A model generated the notes under the pieces. The model was given only the letters and a program-made list of their open reading frames with translations. It was not told the origin of the DNA and ran no database searches. The position numbers were made by a program, and so were the translations under genes. A stretch of DNA of 40,327 bases, from NCBI RefSeq assembly GCF_001039355.2, contig NW_019775655.1, positions 226,514-266,840 on the forward strand, given 5' to 3'. Source of the DNA: Lingula anatina. Lineage: Eukaryota > Brachiopoda > Lingulata > Lingulida > Lingulidae. Positions 1 through 11,943 of this stretch are shown in pieces. Positions within the stretch are counted from its first letter, which is position 1; each line of letters begins with the position of its first letter.

Positions 1-159
1 AACTGAACTTTGCAAATTTTGCTTTCCCTTTGTCTCCAAAACTGGCAGAGATAGGTCCATAGTTACTCTTGAACTTGAATAGGAAGTCATATACTGGCAA
101 TTTACTGTGACCTTGAAATTGACCCTTGACCTATCTTACGAAGAACTTAAATTTGATTG

Positions 160-338
160 AACCATATATATTTTTTGCAAAAGTTTAAAAATTCTTGTTG
201 ATTGCATTTTTACAGCTTGTCAAACACAAAACTGGTGGCTGTGTCCCTTATTTTGTGTATGTGGGGGTCTATACGAATGCGCTTGCTCCAGCTGGTGGTA
301 CAATATTCGGAGGCGGTATCGCCTCTCTGATCCTCTAG
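160..338 (+). mobile_element. Helitron-like non-autonomous element, 3' part (copy 1)
   Basis: The segment from about 160 to 338 is repeated in inverse orientation at 10852-11050. On this strand it ends in CTAG (335-338) followed by T. Nine bases upstream of that CTAG is a hairpin with arms GAGGCG (310-315) and CGCCTC (320-325) and loop GTAT. A short hairpin about 10 nt before a terminal CTRR, with T following, is the known signature of Helitron 3' ends. It lies in the intron before the exon at 884. The 5' limit is unclear and may be outside the window. Confidence 0.6.
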
Positions 339-883
339 TTTTCCAGTGGGATCTGTTGTATTTTGCCACAGCTAACACATTGTCTGCTCCTACAAGGCTA
401 TCACTATAGCAGTTAAACTTTCAACCTTTGCTTAAATACCTATCACATAATCCAAAGAATATTGATTGATGGCTTGTTTGACATTCTGGAGAAAAGATTG
501 ATAATTTGCAAATACATAACAAAAGACTCCAGCTTTGCACATCATTTATTACAGCCACTGTTACATATAGATTTTTGGGAAGGGGAGCTACTGCTTTTAA
601 TAATAAAGTGGCATATTTAGCCTTTTTTCCTTCTCATACAAGCTTGCATCCCCACCCCCACTTTCCAGTTTATCACATACGTTTTTTTTAGCAACCACTT
701 TGCCTTTTGGTTGTGAATTTAAAACTGTTTGAGTAAATGTTATTACATAATGGAACAAATGGAGGATTTTTTTGTGTAAAACAGTTTTTGCTTTCATTCA
801 TGGGATTTTAATGGTAACCTTTTTTCCTGAATTTGATATTTTCTGTATCATAAATGTATATTTATATATATTTTTGTTTTAAG

Positions 884-1006
884 AAAACAAATGGTGCTCC
901 TCAGAATTCCATTCAAGAACCAGATGGAGAAGGCACTGAGGGAGAATGTCACCAAGATAATCTCAGTGAAGATGAGACCAGAACTCTCTTAAAACACACA
1001 GCCTGA
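884..1006 (+). CDS. Terminal coding exon of an unidentified upstream gene (3' partial)
   Basis: An acceptor (TTTTGTTTTAAG) ends at 883 and is followed by 40 sense codons and a TGA at 1004-1006. The encoded tail is hydrophilic and acidic, begins KTNGAPQNSIQEPDGEG and ends DETRTLLKHTA. Such tails are common at the cytosolic C-terminus of membrane transporters, but that is only an impression; I do not recognise the family. A second frame is also open across most of the exon and ends at a TAA, so the frame choice rests on residue composition and on the exon starting at a codon boundary. The rest of the gene lies left of the window. Confidence 0.45.
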   Translation, partial: KTNGAPQNSIQEPDGEGTEGECHQDNLSEDETRTLLKHTA

Positions 1007-2110
1007 TAAATTTAAAATGTCAAAATATATTAAAATACAGGGATACATGAAGCTGATAATATGTATATTTCCTTGTACTGCTCACTGACTTTTCTGGCAC
1101 AAAAGTTTCTTTTTATGAATATTTCCTGCCATAAATTTTTACCACAAGAACTTAAAAATGATTATTAAAAATACAAATTAATTGCTGAAATATTAGCCAG
1201 TGAGTAACAATACAAGTAAAAAGATTTTTTGAATGTTTTTATTATACTTTCAGTTTGTTAAAATAGAGATAACTTTGTCGAAAGAAAATGAAAAATATTT
1301 ATAATAATCAATTCATAGCCAGTTTTCTAGCATTATTCTGTAAGCTAAAATAAACTTATTTTCTTATATAATAATGTTATATTGTTCAAGCATTTTATGC
1401 AGAAGTCTGGATATTTAGGTGTGATATTATGGAATGGCATTATGGTTCTCTTGTGTGCTTTAAATGATCACTATATTACCCTATCCAAGCATGCAAACTA
1501 TTTACGAAAATGAGTTTGTTACAAACTGTACGCCTTGTTTCGTTTTTTGCCACATGATTATTTTCTTGATTTTGTGCCATATATGTACATCTTACTCCTT
1601 AATTTATTAATTCAATTAATTTTCCATCTTGCAAAATTTTCTACTTAAGTTTGTTAGCATGCATTTAAGTTTATCTTTATGCTTTCTTGTAATATTCTAT
1701 GTAATGTCTGAATCATTTGAAAAATGCCAGGTGGTATTACATTTCTAACTGCTATAAATGCTCCTCACGCATTGTTTAGAGATTGGAGGTACATTTTCAT
1801 GACTATTGTATAAGGATATACAAGCACTGTTTATGTATGAATTAAGGAAGAAGTAAACGTGGTATAAATGTCTGTTTGAAATCCCTGTTACTGTTAAAGT
1901 TTCTAAGCTGCACATATTTAAAATATTTGTAGATTACTCGGATACATTTGTAAAAAAAAAAAGACATATTTGTGTAAAAATGTTGATCAGAAATAAATAT
2001 GGTTGGGGCAATGTTATCGACATCCTTTATGTTGAGAGGTTGGATTATTGTTAATTTTTGGGGGGAATGACATTAACTTGAAAATAAATCAATAATGAAA
2101 TGTCATAAAA
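1007..2110 (+). other. 3'UTR of the upstream gene with two candidate poly(A) signals
   Basis: This AT-rich stretch holds no convincing ORF. AATAAA occurs at 1992-1997 and 2083-2088 on the + strand. It converges with the 3' end of the minus-strand calpain gene, whose candidate signal lies only about 116 bp further on. Confidence 0.5.
1992..1997 (+). terminator. Candidate poly(A) signal AATAAA, upstream gene
   Basis: A canonical hexamer about 990 bp after the stop codon. A second AATAAA at 2083-2088 could be used instead. Confidence 0.4.
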
Positions 2111-2203
2111 CTACTTGGGCTTCTCTATTTACTTTCAATTCTCTATTTACTTTTGATTTTAAGTTTTTAAAAGGACAAATAAAACAGACTTTTCAAAAAT
2201 ACC

Positions 2204-2209
2204 TTTATT
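2204..2209 (-). terminator. Candidate poly(A) signal of the calpain gene
   Basis: TTTATT on the + strand reads AATAAA on the minus strand. It lies 1.54 kb beyond the calpain stop codon and would give a long 3'UTR (about 2190-3748). The hexamer is common in AT-rich DNA, so a nearer site is possible. Confidence 0.35.
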
Positions 2210-3748
2210 GATATCTATGCGAAACGGATAACACAGACTTGTAAAAAGGAATGTTTGTACAGAAAAGTTGCCAGCAACTGTCTTCACACAAATCTAACAA
2301 CCAAATGTTGAAAGAACCTTTTGATGTTGAAACGCTTTACGTTCAAATACAGTTAAAATGTACACTTATATTACGTCTTACTTGGACGAGAGAAAATGAT
2401 ATCACCTGAAAAATGGGTGAGTAATAAATTGTAAATAACAGAAAATAGAAGCATGATATGCAGACTTGCACACACATATATAAATAGTTTCACTTTGGTA
2501 CTTATCACATTTCACAAGAATGTAAACACTTAAAACGTACAGTATCCTCACCAATAAAGGTGTATACACATATAAGTTGCTTATACTCTGTAAATTTGTT
2601 TTAAAACATGGCAGAGAATACTCCATGTATTAGTTTCATCATTTCATACATACAAACTGACATCACAAAAATATACCTCTAATTATAAGTGACTACCAAC
2701 AATAAATATCCGTATAAATATGGAAAAAAATGTGTATTTGGAATTCCAGCACAACATATTTTTGGCTCCTCCTACTCTGCATTTAGGCAAATATTGGACC
2801 ATCAGTAAGTCCATATTTGGTCAAGCCTGTGCTGTGGACGGACGGATACAACTTACTGTTTGGTGTTGGCCTGCTGGGTGCCTTCACAACCCAATGATAA
2901 GTCAAAGTTTAGAGATAAAAGCAGACCTTAAATAATTCTGAAAATGCAATGTCTAGTTCAAAGTTGGCCAAACAGACACTGAGGCTGCGATCAGCCTGCG
3001 GAGTTGAGAGATCAGCACATGCTGGTTCCTCACATGGCCCTATGGTGGCCCGCAAAATATTGGCTCGGAGTTGATGGGTCAATACTGTTTGTATACCAAC
3101 CTTCACACCTCAAAGGGTCAGATAAAATCATCAATGAGTATGGCAAAGTTTAACAGTTCTTGCACCGTCACAATGGCACAAGGATATAAAAAGCACTTAG
3201 AGTAGCGCCTTACTACACCTAACAGGACAAACTATTCAGCATACATCTATTTAGGCATCACAGCAATATCATTCTCATTTGATTACATACTTTCTCGAGT
3301 ATATAAATTTGTTGATATATAAAAACACACAGCGCATCCCTGTTTAGTAAAAAAATCTCTTTTTGATTTTATAACAAATACTGGACCATCAATTAGTCCA
3401 CTGCATGATGTTAAAGCTTATAATTAAAACTATTACCTGTTGTAATCTTATTCTCTTATTCTTCTGTCTGTGTGAAATGTAAGTTTTGTTATCAGGGAGT
3501 ATCACAGTGGGTAGGTTGTAAATGGACTGAATTCAACTTTGGAAGGTTTAAATATGTGAAGGATGGTGATATTTGCAAATTCCAGCATTGTGTATCTGAC
3601 AAACTTATATGTAGAATATTGTATTTAATGTAACTGCAGTAACATTTCCTAAGATGTGAAAGATTGTTGGTATAAATGTCCTCTTACAACTGAATAATTT
3701 TAGGTAATGGACCAAAGGCGTACCAATACTATATATAATACCAGTATA
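2210..3748 (-). other. Calpain 3'UTR / intergenic, no other gene seen
   Basis: Between the calpain stop codon and the converging upstream gene there are only short ORFs without family resemblance. Most of this is probably calpain 3'UTR. Confidence 0.35.
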
Positions 3749-6700
3749 TCACAGGTCAGTCAAGTCATAGCTGGACTGTAGCCTAACTCTAAGCGAGCCG
3801 GGATATTTTGTCCCCTCTTTCTTTTCCTTCTTGCTTTTTCCAAAGAGATCGTATTCTTTTTCCTCTCCTTCCATAGTGCCCAGGTCAGGAATGGTGGCCT
3901 GCCCAATAAACTCATCAAGCAAGGTTTTGTGGTTGAAAATCTTAAAAATAAAAAAATATATATATAAAATAGACATTTCTATAAATAAACAATATCAAAT
4001 AGTACCGTCCAAGTTTTAGTGGATTGAAATCACAAATAAAACTTATGGTTGTATTTGTGCTTGTATGTGAACAATTTTTATCAGAATGTCATTCTAAAGG
4101 CAAATTCTACTACGACAATCCAGTTTTAGTGGTATAGATAATATGTTGTTGCTAGGATACATTTATTCTAGTCACTGGTCCAGGTTATGTTTAATTTATA
4201 GAAAAATTGATTGAATGAACAATGAAATAACTTGTAAGTAATATAAATACATCATAATAAACCTACATCAACAATGATTGGTGTGTCTGGTTTCTTGAGA
4301 TAAAAAGTTGCCATTGTTCCCCACTCTGGCACAGCTGTATTCTTCTTTATCGGTGCCTTCACAGTTTCTCCCTCACATTTTATCTCCACATACGGATTTG
4401 GCTCTCCTGAAAAACACACACCAAAATTTGTGCATAAAGGAGAACAGTGTGACTGGTTAATTTGATGAATTGAACTCTTAAATTGTAAATAGTAAAATTT
4501 CTTGATTTACCTGGACTTTTATCTTTATCCCTTTTCTCCAGGTCACGTGCCTTTATGATGGTGATGGTGAGTACTATCTGAGGCTGTTTTATACAGATAC
4601 AGCAGCTTCTTTCTGGCCCTTCCTTTGTCAGCTCTCTGTGAATATACACACAGTGTGTTAGTTGAGAATACAAACACAATGCGTTTTTTTACAGAAAAGA
4701 TGATTGCAGATGCAGAATCCAATGATGATCACTGGGAAAATAAGTAAATACTGCACATACAAAGCATACTGCACATACCCTGTCCTTATATGTTGATATT
4801 AAAAATTAAATATGACACAATCTTCGTTTTCTGAAGTTTGGTAGCTTTTCAATTCAAACACAAAACATTTATATAATCTATCTGTAAAATATTTTCTGGG
4901 ATATTTAATTTTTAATTCAAATTCTAATTGACATATTCTTGTGTTTTTAATAGTTATCTAAATATAAAAATCAGAACTAAGACCTTTTATAAGGCCTTGT
5001 ATATATAACTGCACATTGCTTTTCTCCATCTATCAGAATATAAAGTTTTTTAAAAAGCTACAACTAAACATAAAAAGAAATATATATGACACAAACATGT
5101 AAAAAGCTTTGATAACTAACGCAAAGACATGAGGTTGCTATAAACACCAGCAATTATTCTACTAAAAAGTTGCAAAATTATCTAAAAGGTTACACCCTAT
5201 TTTCTATTCAACTTTACCTGATACTGGTTGAGGCAAAAGGGAATGTGAATTGAATATTAATAAGATTAATATAATTTCATGAAAAGGTTAGCTAAGCTGA
5301 TTTTGTATCCATTCATAATATAAGTTAAAGTGTAAATTAAAATTAGGCCACAGTAAGCCAAGTATCTCTTACAAGTAGGTGTAAGAAATTCTACTGATAT
5401 ATTATAATTAATACTGTGTTCTAGATTTGTTAAGTTAAACATTAAATGAAAATAAATTGTGCATTTGCATATTCAAAAATGTGTTTAACTTACTTGGAGC
5501 TGGAGTTGGCCCCTGTGTATAATCTCAGTAAGAATTTCCCTACAGAACCGGGATTATAAGTTGAGGGGATAATCACATAACGTCCACGCCTCAGAACGTA
5601 TTTTCCATAAATGTTTCTGGATTGCTTGAAATCTGTCTCGGCACATTTTTCTCCAGGGATGTGAACCCTATATTTCCTGTTCTCTTCAACCTGGAATTCA
5701 TCATGTACAAAATCCATGCGTCACTTTTTAACTGCAATTCATATATTGTATTTGAGCCTTTAAAAACAGGTCAATTCTTATGAATTTTAATAACAGGTCA
5801 AAGCGTATGAATATGAATATGAATGACTGGCTCATGTATGACTGTGGCACTTTCAAAATTGGCAAAAATACAATTCTTTTTAGCCTAAATAGATAACTTC
5901 AGTCATAGGGAAATAAACAGAATTTGTTAACACAAGCACAGGTTCAAGTATATTTTAGAAAATAAAATGATGATAAAAAACAGATCTTGTCAATTTTATT
6001 TGTTGAATCAAAATAGTAGTGCAACATACAGAAATCAACTTACCTTCATAATATGAAACCCAATCTGTAGATGCTCTCCCCCTATCTTCTTATCAGCTCT
6101 TTTGTCATCTTGTTCCAATGAAATCATAGCAGTATCTGTATCCTCTTTGATGTCAAATACAAACTGAAAATCAAGATTAATATGATGATAATATAAATAG
6201 TCAGAAACCATCAGACAATTTGGTGCATGAGTGTTCTATTAATATTATCTTGAATTTGGTACATTTCAGAATTCTACATAATTCTGACTTTTGTTTACGT
6301 CAGAGTTTATATATAACTAGAAGTAATTCTTTTTTAATTAAAAAAAGTTATTCAAATCTACTTTAAATGTCTAAACTAGTGCCAAATAGAGTCAAAAGAA
6401 ATACTAATGTGGGAAATGCTTCAGTTGTGACCTTCATATTCCACTAGTAGGTGTGAGATACCTGAGGGTTATTCAGGAATGAATCTTTATTGTGGAATGC
6501 TCCACCACTTCTGTTCTGGGGAGAACCTCTTGCTCCTTGGGTCCATTCTCCAGGCATGAGTGACTCATACCAGGTCTTTTTCAGGGAGAAGAAAGACGTG
6601 TTGACAAAATGACACATGTCCACATTCTCAAAGTAATGGATAAAGTCACCCAGACACATCCTGTTTTAAGAAAAATAAACAGTTTAAGCCTGTAAGACGT

Positions 6701-9700
6701 AACAAAACATCAATTCTGAAATTAACAGAAATGTGTTAGGTGTTAAGATATCCAAATACTCACAGTGATTTACAAAAAAGAAGAAAATGTAATATATTCA
6801 AGACTACTGACTCAATTGATGATTATATTTAAGATCACTAAACAGATTACTGTGATTAATAACATAATGTTTACTGCTAACATTTCAATGGATTATAATA
6901 TCAGGTATTTCACAGAAGATAAAAACATACCAAAACTCTCCTTCATTTTGAAATGTTAGTCCTAACTTCTTCTTCTCTGCCTCTGACAAATTTTTCCATT
7001 CTTCAGATCTGCACAAGAAATCAAAGCAAATAATGAATCATAGACCCCATTTCCATAGATTTTAGATCGATCTATCCCTGTGGGGAGTCTCACTAGATTA
7101 CTGCCAGCTTAGCCAGCTTAAGTGTCTGTCCCGCCTACTGAAAGCTGTAAGGGGGTAATTAACTATGGTGTGCACTCGGCTGACTGCAATTTAGCGTGAA
7201 CCCCCTAGGAGTTAGGTCGATCTAAATCTTAATCTCTGGATCGATCTAAATCTCTGGGAATACACCCATAAATTACCCCATTTACGTACAAAATGGCCAA
7301 ACAGTCAAGCTTTTAGTGGAATTCAATTGGAAAGAGCAACGGGTAAATGACAAAGACCACCTAATGACTGACAACAAAGTTACATCAAACCACTAGTAGC
7401 CTCACAATGCCAGAACACTGTCTCAATACCCTAGGTCGTAGATTTCCGTATTACCAGCTCGATCTTGATTTCATATATAACCCATATCAGCAATACGAAA
7501 CTCTAGCCACTAGCGTCAGATTGAGGGCATGTTTGTCAAAATTTTGCCTGGGGCGCTTCCACATTTGGAAGTCATAAGTCTCGTACGTCACAGCTTTGAC
7601 TGTTGTTCCTTAGGGCCACTGCTGAAGCCCATGAACAGGTTTGAATAGTCAGCAATTTAGCTTCACAGTGGCCCTAACACTCAGGGCATGTCTCAATAGT
7701 TGTACATTATCTGTGATCAGAGCATATTTAAATTAGGCTACTCACTGGTCAGACCAAGCACCTGTCCACTCCTGGGTCCCCCAGGGGTTGTTGAGCCGAA
7801 GCATGAGCAAGGTGCCTGACCCTGTGGCTGCCTGGAGACCCTTGTTAACACTTATCTTTTTAACAGCAGTGACGCCATAACCATACCCCTTCATTAGACC
7901 CTGTCTTCCTGACTGCCCCACATCAGATTGTGGACACTAAAATATCAATGAACAGAAAAAAATAACTCTACAAATAATTTTTATGTAGGCTTGACTTCCA
8001 ATAGTTTCTTATGTTCTGTGTTATGGAGAAGCACATTAAAAATAGGAAATGAAATTCCTTGAGACCATTTGTTTTAGCTTCAAGTGACATTACGGTTGGT
8101 GTGATATAGTGTCAATAGATCTCTAACAATACGCCTAATACAATGTACTTACAGAAATTGTAGCAATAATCAGAGAACTATTCTCACTGGCATCCAACAG
8201 CTCTTCAAAGAACTCCATTTTGTCATCCTCATTCTGCCTAACTCCGTATTGCATAAGGTCCAGTTTCTCTGCAACGCCCCCAGTGAAGTCCACCAGGGCA
8301 TCTGCAGGGTACCCTGTCTTTAAGGTCTCATAGTCACCATAGAGCCTAAAGTGAATAATGCCAGGTGAAAATTATGTCAAGATTTATGCTCACACAGTAA
8401 AAAACGTCAAGATAATTGCTTAACATGCATAAATTATATATATATATATACATATATATGAAATACTTTTTCTGTGTACCTGCTTGTATTTGCTGTACAT
8501 AGAAAAACCAATGTAATTACTGTGTTTGCGTATTAGTTTAAAACTGGAAATAGTACGTTACAAGACAGTTGCCTTACCAGTTTATCTAATTAATGACATG
8601 TTGTGCCAATTGAATATAGTCCTTAGATTATCAAAAGGAGTTATCCACATTTCCCATTTCATGCTTTGATGCATAAAACGAAAATAAATTAATACTTCAT
8701 AAGACATTTTTAAAGTGTTATAACGACATCCAAAAAAGTTTTAATTCACTTACTTTGCATATGCCTTTTCCAGCAAAGCACTCCAAAATTCATTCTTGTT
8801 TTTAGAATGACAGAACACCAGCTTTCCATTCTTTGTGGGCAGTAAATCATCCACTACCACATCCACCCAACAACCATACCGCCAGAAATGAAAGTGGAAT
8901 ATTCCAGCATACTCGCTTTCTGGGCCCCAGTCTTGCTCCTTGTGGTTAGGGACCACCTAGAAGATACAAGTTAAATTAAAATGGTATTAGAAATGAAATT
9001 ATTTTGAGACTTGGTGATACACAGTCTGGTATATGTACATGTACAGTACATGAAACTAGATAAGATTGGACGAGATATCTTACGACTGATTTCTGGGTTC
9101 ATACATACCTGCATATTCTTTTTTATAAATAACTCAGCATCAAATAATCTAATACAAGCACAAAGTGGCTTCTTTATTTTCAAAACTACAATACTCTATT
9201 TCATGTGATTATTTTTTAAATCAAATGGTTATAAAGAAAATTATGAAGAAGGAAATTTAAAGTACAACTCAGGTGACTGCTTTATATTAACGAGAGACAG
9301 GTGAAATGATTATGAGGACATGATATGATGTGTTAAATTTATCAGCTAAACAGTGTGCTAAGTAACTTTCAATGTAGATCTGTCAATACATTTAATCTCC
9401 CCCTCGCCTCATAAAACCTATGCACAAATACACTGATAAAATGTTGTCAACTTACTGAGTATTCATTTAAACAATCATAGACATCAGTAAAAATAAAAAT
9501 TAATAAGTAAAAACGAATCAGTATTGTTTTCATATAAAGGTGACAATAACCTCAGCTATTTCTATCAATTTTAAGGTTATTCATTATGGCTGCACTAATA
9601 TGTAATTGCTCTAACACTAATAATTTCACTTAAAACATTATCTTGTCAAATAAAGACACTGGCCACCACATAAATCAACAAGGACAAAGATCAATATGGT

Positions 9701-11442
9701 ATTCATACAGTAAAAATGAAAATGGGGAGAAAATCAATAACATATTCAACAAGCATCACCTTTACAGGCTTTGTTGACAATGTTGGTTTACAGTGCGCAA
9801 ACAGTCTTTGATAACTGCAATGGTTACCATTGATTGTTTCTAACAAATAATGCTGTGCACTAAAGTGCAGTGTAAAAAAAACATGAGAAAGTGAAAAAGA
9901 GATTCATGACTTTAAAATATAATTAGTTTAACCAGTGGCTAAAGCAAATGGTTTTCCCTATTACATATAAGGAAAATGAAAAGTAATGAATTCTATTTTA
10001 TTGATCTCTGGGAATTCAAGGCAGGTTAAATACTGATTTAGCTAATTACAACAATTTCCTACTAAACAAAAATTATTACTACCCACTGGCCAAGAATCAG
10101 ATATTGTCTATCCAAACACTTGACCAGCTATCAACATCCACTTAAAGTAGATGAAGTTGAATGATTATAATACTTCGAGCAAGATTAGGAATAATGAAAA
10201 CATTACTTAAACTGTTGTTTTGAACAACAACATCCACAGAAGCAATGGTGCAGCAAAAATCAAGAACTAGATGAACTGTTGTTTCACTGGTTTAAGCAAT
10301 TTAAGCAGGGTGTTTTTCTTGAAAGGCAGAAATTTATGTGTTGGAATAAATTACCAGAATATATTATCAGTAGTATTAAAGGATCTATAGTGTAAATAAT
10401 AATGTTGACTATCACTAAGGATGTGTCATGTGAGTATTTAATAATATGGAATTGATACAACAAAGCAGTCTGTTCTTAAAACTTAGCCTGCTGGATTTTA
10501 AAAGTATCCTGGGCCAAGTATCTACTGACACAAAGCAGCAATAGTGACCAGTAGCTGAAAAAATTTACACAATTCTAATGGTCCTGCTGCATTTGGTATG
10601 AGGCCAATGTTAAAGGAATAATAACCTTTCAAAGTTTTTATCACTGGCTAAACAATAATATTTTAGCATGGCTTCCATTGTGGTTTAAGTATAAACAACT
10701 TACCTTTTGCCAAAGTTTGGGAAGATGTGCTAGACTCGTGCATGCTGTGACAAACCACACGTTGCCTAACTCTCCTTGGTTCAAGTCATCTGTAGTGACA
10801 CCTTCCACCACCAGGCGGGGCACTTTACACAGCTCCTGAGAACAAAATAAACTAGAGGATCAGAGAGGCGATACCGCCTCCGAATATTGTACCACCAGCT
10901 GGAGCAAGCGCATTCGTATAGACCCCCACATACACAAAATAAGGGACACAGCCACATGTCTTATGCTTGACAAGCTATAAAAATGCAATCAACAAGAATT
11001 TTCAAAATACGCAAAAAATATATATAACTTAAAATGGTACAATCAAAGTTANTGTCTAGGAGGAGAAGCGGTAACGGTAACATGGCGGCGGAGCCGGCGG
11101 AACGGACCGGACGGGACTAAAACCATGTGTACCACCAGCGCTAACGCTGGTGGTACAATTAAAGGTAACTCTTTACAAAAATATATATTATCATAAATTG
11201 ATATTAATGAAAACAAACAAAAATGTAAATAAATATCCAATACAGTTTATGCATGCAACAGAACCTTAAGCCCCTTGCACAAAGAGCTACTGTCTTACAA
11301 AAAAGTTAATTCATGGGACTTGTCTTAAGGATGACTCTCTTGTGTGGTGTTATTCAGGAGTGATTTTCATCTTTTGGGGTGCTATTGCCAATATCTGAGG
11401 GCTTTAATATTTCATGAAATGCACTACACACAGGAGCTAAAG

Positions 11443-11479
<37 letters not shown>

Positions 11480-11809
11480 TGCACTGCATTGCACATTTTA
11501 TTACAACTGTTATTTCTGTACCAGAAAATAAACCTCAATAGTTACAATCTTATACTTACCATCAAATACAAGTAAGTTACATACAGTGCTCAGAAAATAC
11601 ATTTTATATACAAAAAAAGAAGACATAAGTTTGTGAACATTACTTACACCAGGTCTTTTCCATTCAATGTCACTGTCCACTTTACTGTAAAATAATGACT
11701 TGTTGTTGGGTTGAAACTCTGGATCTACAAATGGCTGTCCCCTCTTTATACAATCCTTCTTTATAGACTCATATTTCTGTCCCTTAAATGGATCAGGAGA
11801 GCGAAACAT
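3749..11809 (-). CDS. Calpain-5/6-like protein, predicted catalytically dead
   Basis: I joined 12 coding exons (minus strand): 11809-11648, 10835-10704, 8956-8754, 8345-8153, 7936-7746, 7008-6931, 6660-6462, 6163-6044, 5690-5494, 4635-4511, 4406-4267, 3940-3749. Phases agree throughout and give 643 aa, matching the roughly 640 aa of vertebrate CAPN5 and CAPN6. Order: CysPc protease domain (about 20-340), C2-like domain III (about 345-495) and a C-terminal C2 domain (about 505-640), with no EF hands, the TRA-3/CAPN5 layout. Strong landmarks are [26 protein letters not shown] and LNNPWG. The catalytic Cys is Val80 (GELGNVWFV) and the catalytic His is Tyr248 (KGYGYGV), while Asn280 and the oxyanion-hole Gln74 remain. 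Family knowledge says such a protein cannot cleave; a scaffolding role like CAPN6 is inference. An acceptor one base before the ATG implies a 5'UTR exon upstream. A CAPN5 paralogue elsewhere would be expected to keep activity. Confidence 0.93.
7051..7260. mobile_element. MITE-like element, family A, full copy
   Basis: The ends are imperfect inverted repeats. The left end has TTCCATAGATTTTAGATCGA; the right end, reverse-complemented, has TTCCCAGAGATTTAGATCGA. The interior (GAGTCTCACTAGATTACTG, CTGTAAGGGGGTAATTAACT) recurs at 35791-35940. There is no ORF inside. It sits in calpain intron 5. I could not define a clear target-site duplication. Confidence 0.65.
8437..8459. repeat. AT microsatellite
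   Basis: Alternating TA/AT run, slightly interrupted by a C, in calpain intron 3. Confidence 0.8.
8957..10703 (-). other. Calpain intron 2, no gene seen
   Basis: This AT-rich 1.75 kb intron lies between coding exons 2 and 3. I see no coding segment or recognisable repeat in it. Confidence 0.5.
10852..11050 (-). mobile_element. Helitron-like element, 3' part (copy 2), abutting calpain exon 2
   Basis: This is the reverse complement of 160-338 with the same terminal CTAG (minus strand, 10855-10852) and the same GAGGCG/CGCCTC hairpin. The flanking base is again T on the element strand. Its 3' terminus lies 16 bp before the acceptor boundary of calpain coding exon 2 (10835). Similarity to copy 1 ends at the N at 11052. 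The subterminal GCTGGTGGTAC sequence is complementary to the hairpin arm at 11129-11156, a subterminal inverted-repeat layout known from Helentron/Helitron2-type non-autonomous elements. Confidence 0.65.
11052..11052. other. Single N: assembly join inside a repeat
   Basis: One ambiguous base at the point where similarity between the two Helitron-like copies stops. Confidence 0.7.
11129..11156. repeat. Perfect 12-bp hairpin, likely Helitron subterminal repeat
   Basis: The arms are GTACCACCAGCG (11129-11140) and CGCTGGTGGTAC (11145-11156), with loop CTAA. The arm sequence also occurs near the element's 3' end (GTACCACCAGC at about 10889-10899), tying this hairpin to the adjacent Helitron-like copy as its probable 5' subterminal region. 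Confidence 0.6.
11446..11478. repeat. TG microsatellite
   Basis: About 16 GT units in calpain intron 1. Confidence 0.9.
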
Positions 11810-11855
11810 TCTGAAAGGTAAAAGAATATTACTCAAGCTGTAGAGATGTTGAACA

Positions 11856-11943
11856 CAGACTCACATTTCTGTCCCTTGAATGGATTCAGGATAGTGAAAC
11901 ATGCTGAAAGGTGAAATAATATAACTCAAGCTGTAGTGATATT
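11856..11943 (-). pseudogene. Decayed tandem copy of the calpain initiator-exon boundary
   Basis: About 90 bp at 11764-11852, covering the intron end, acceptor and first codons of calpain coding exon 1, is repeated 92 bp away at 11856-11943. On the minus strand the copy keeps CAG, an ATG and most of the coding bases. One extra base after the fifth codon shifts the frame into a TGA within 14 codons. It reads MFHYPESIQGTEM then stop, against [15 protein letters not shown] in the working copy. It looks like a broken duplicate 5' of the working start exon. Confidence 0.75.
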
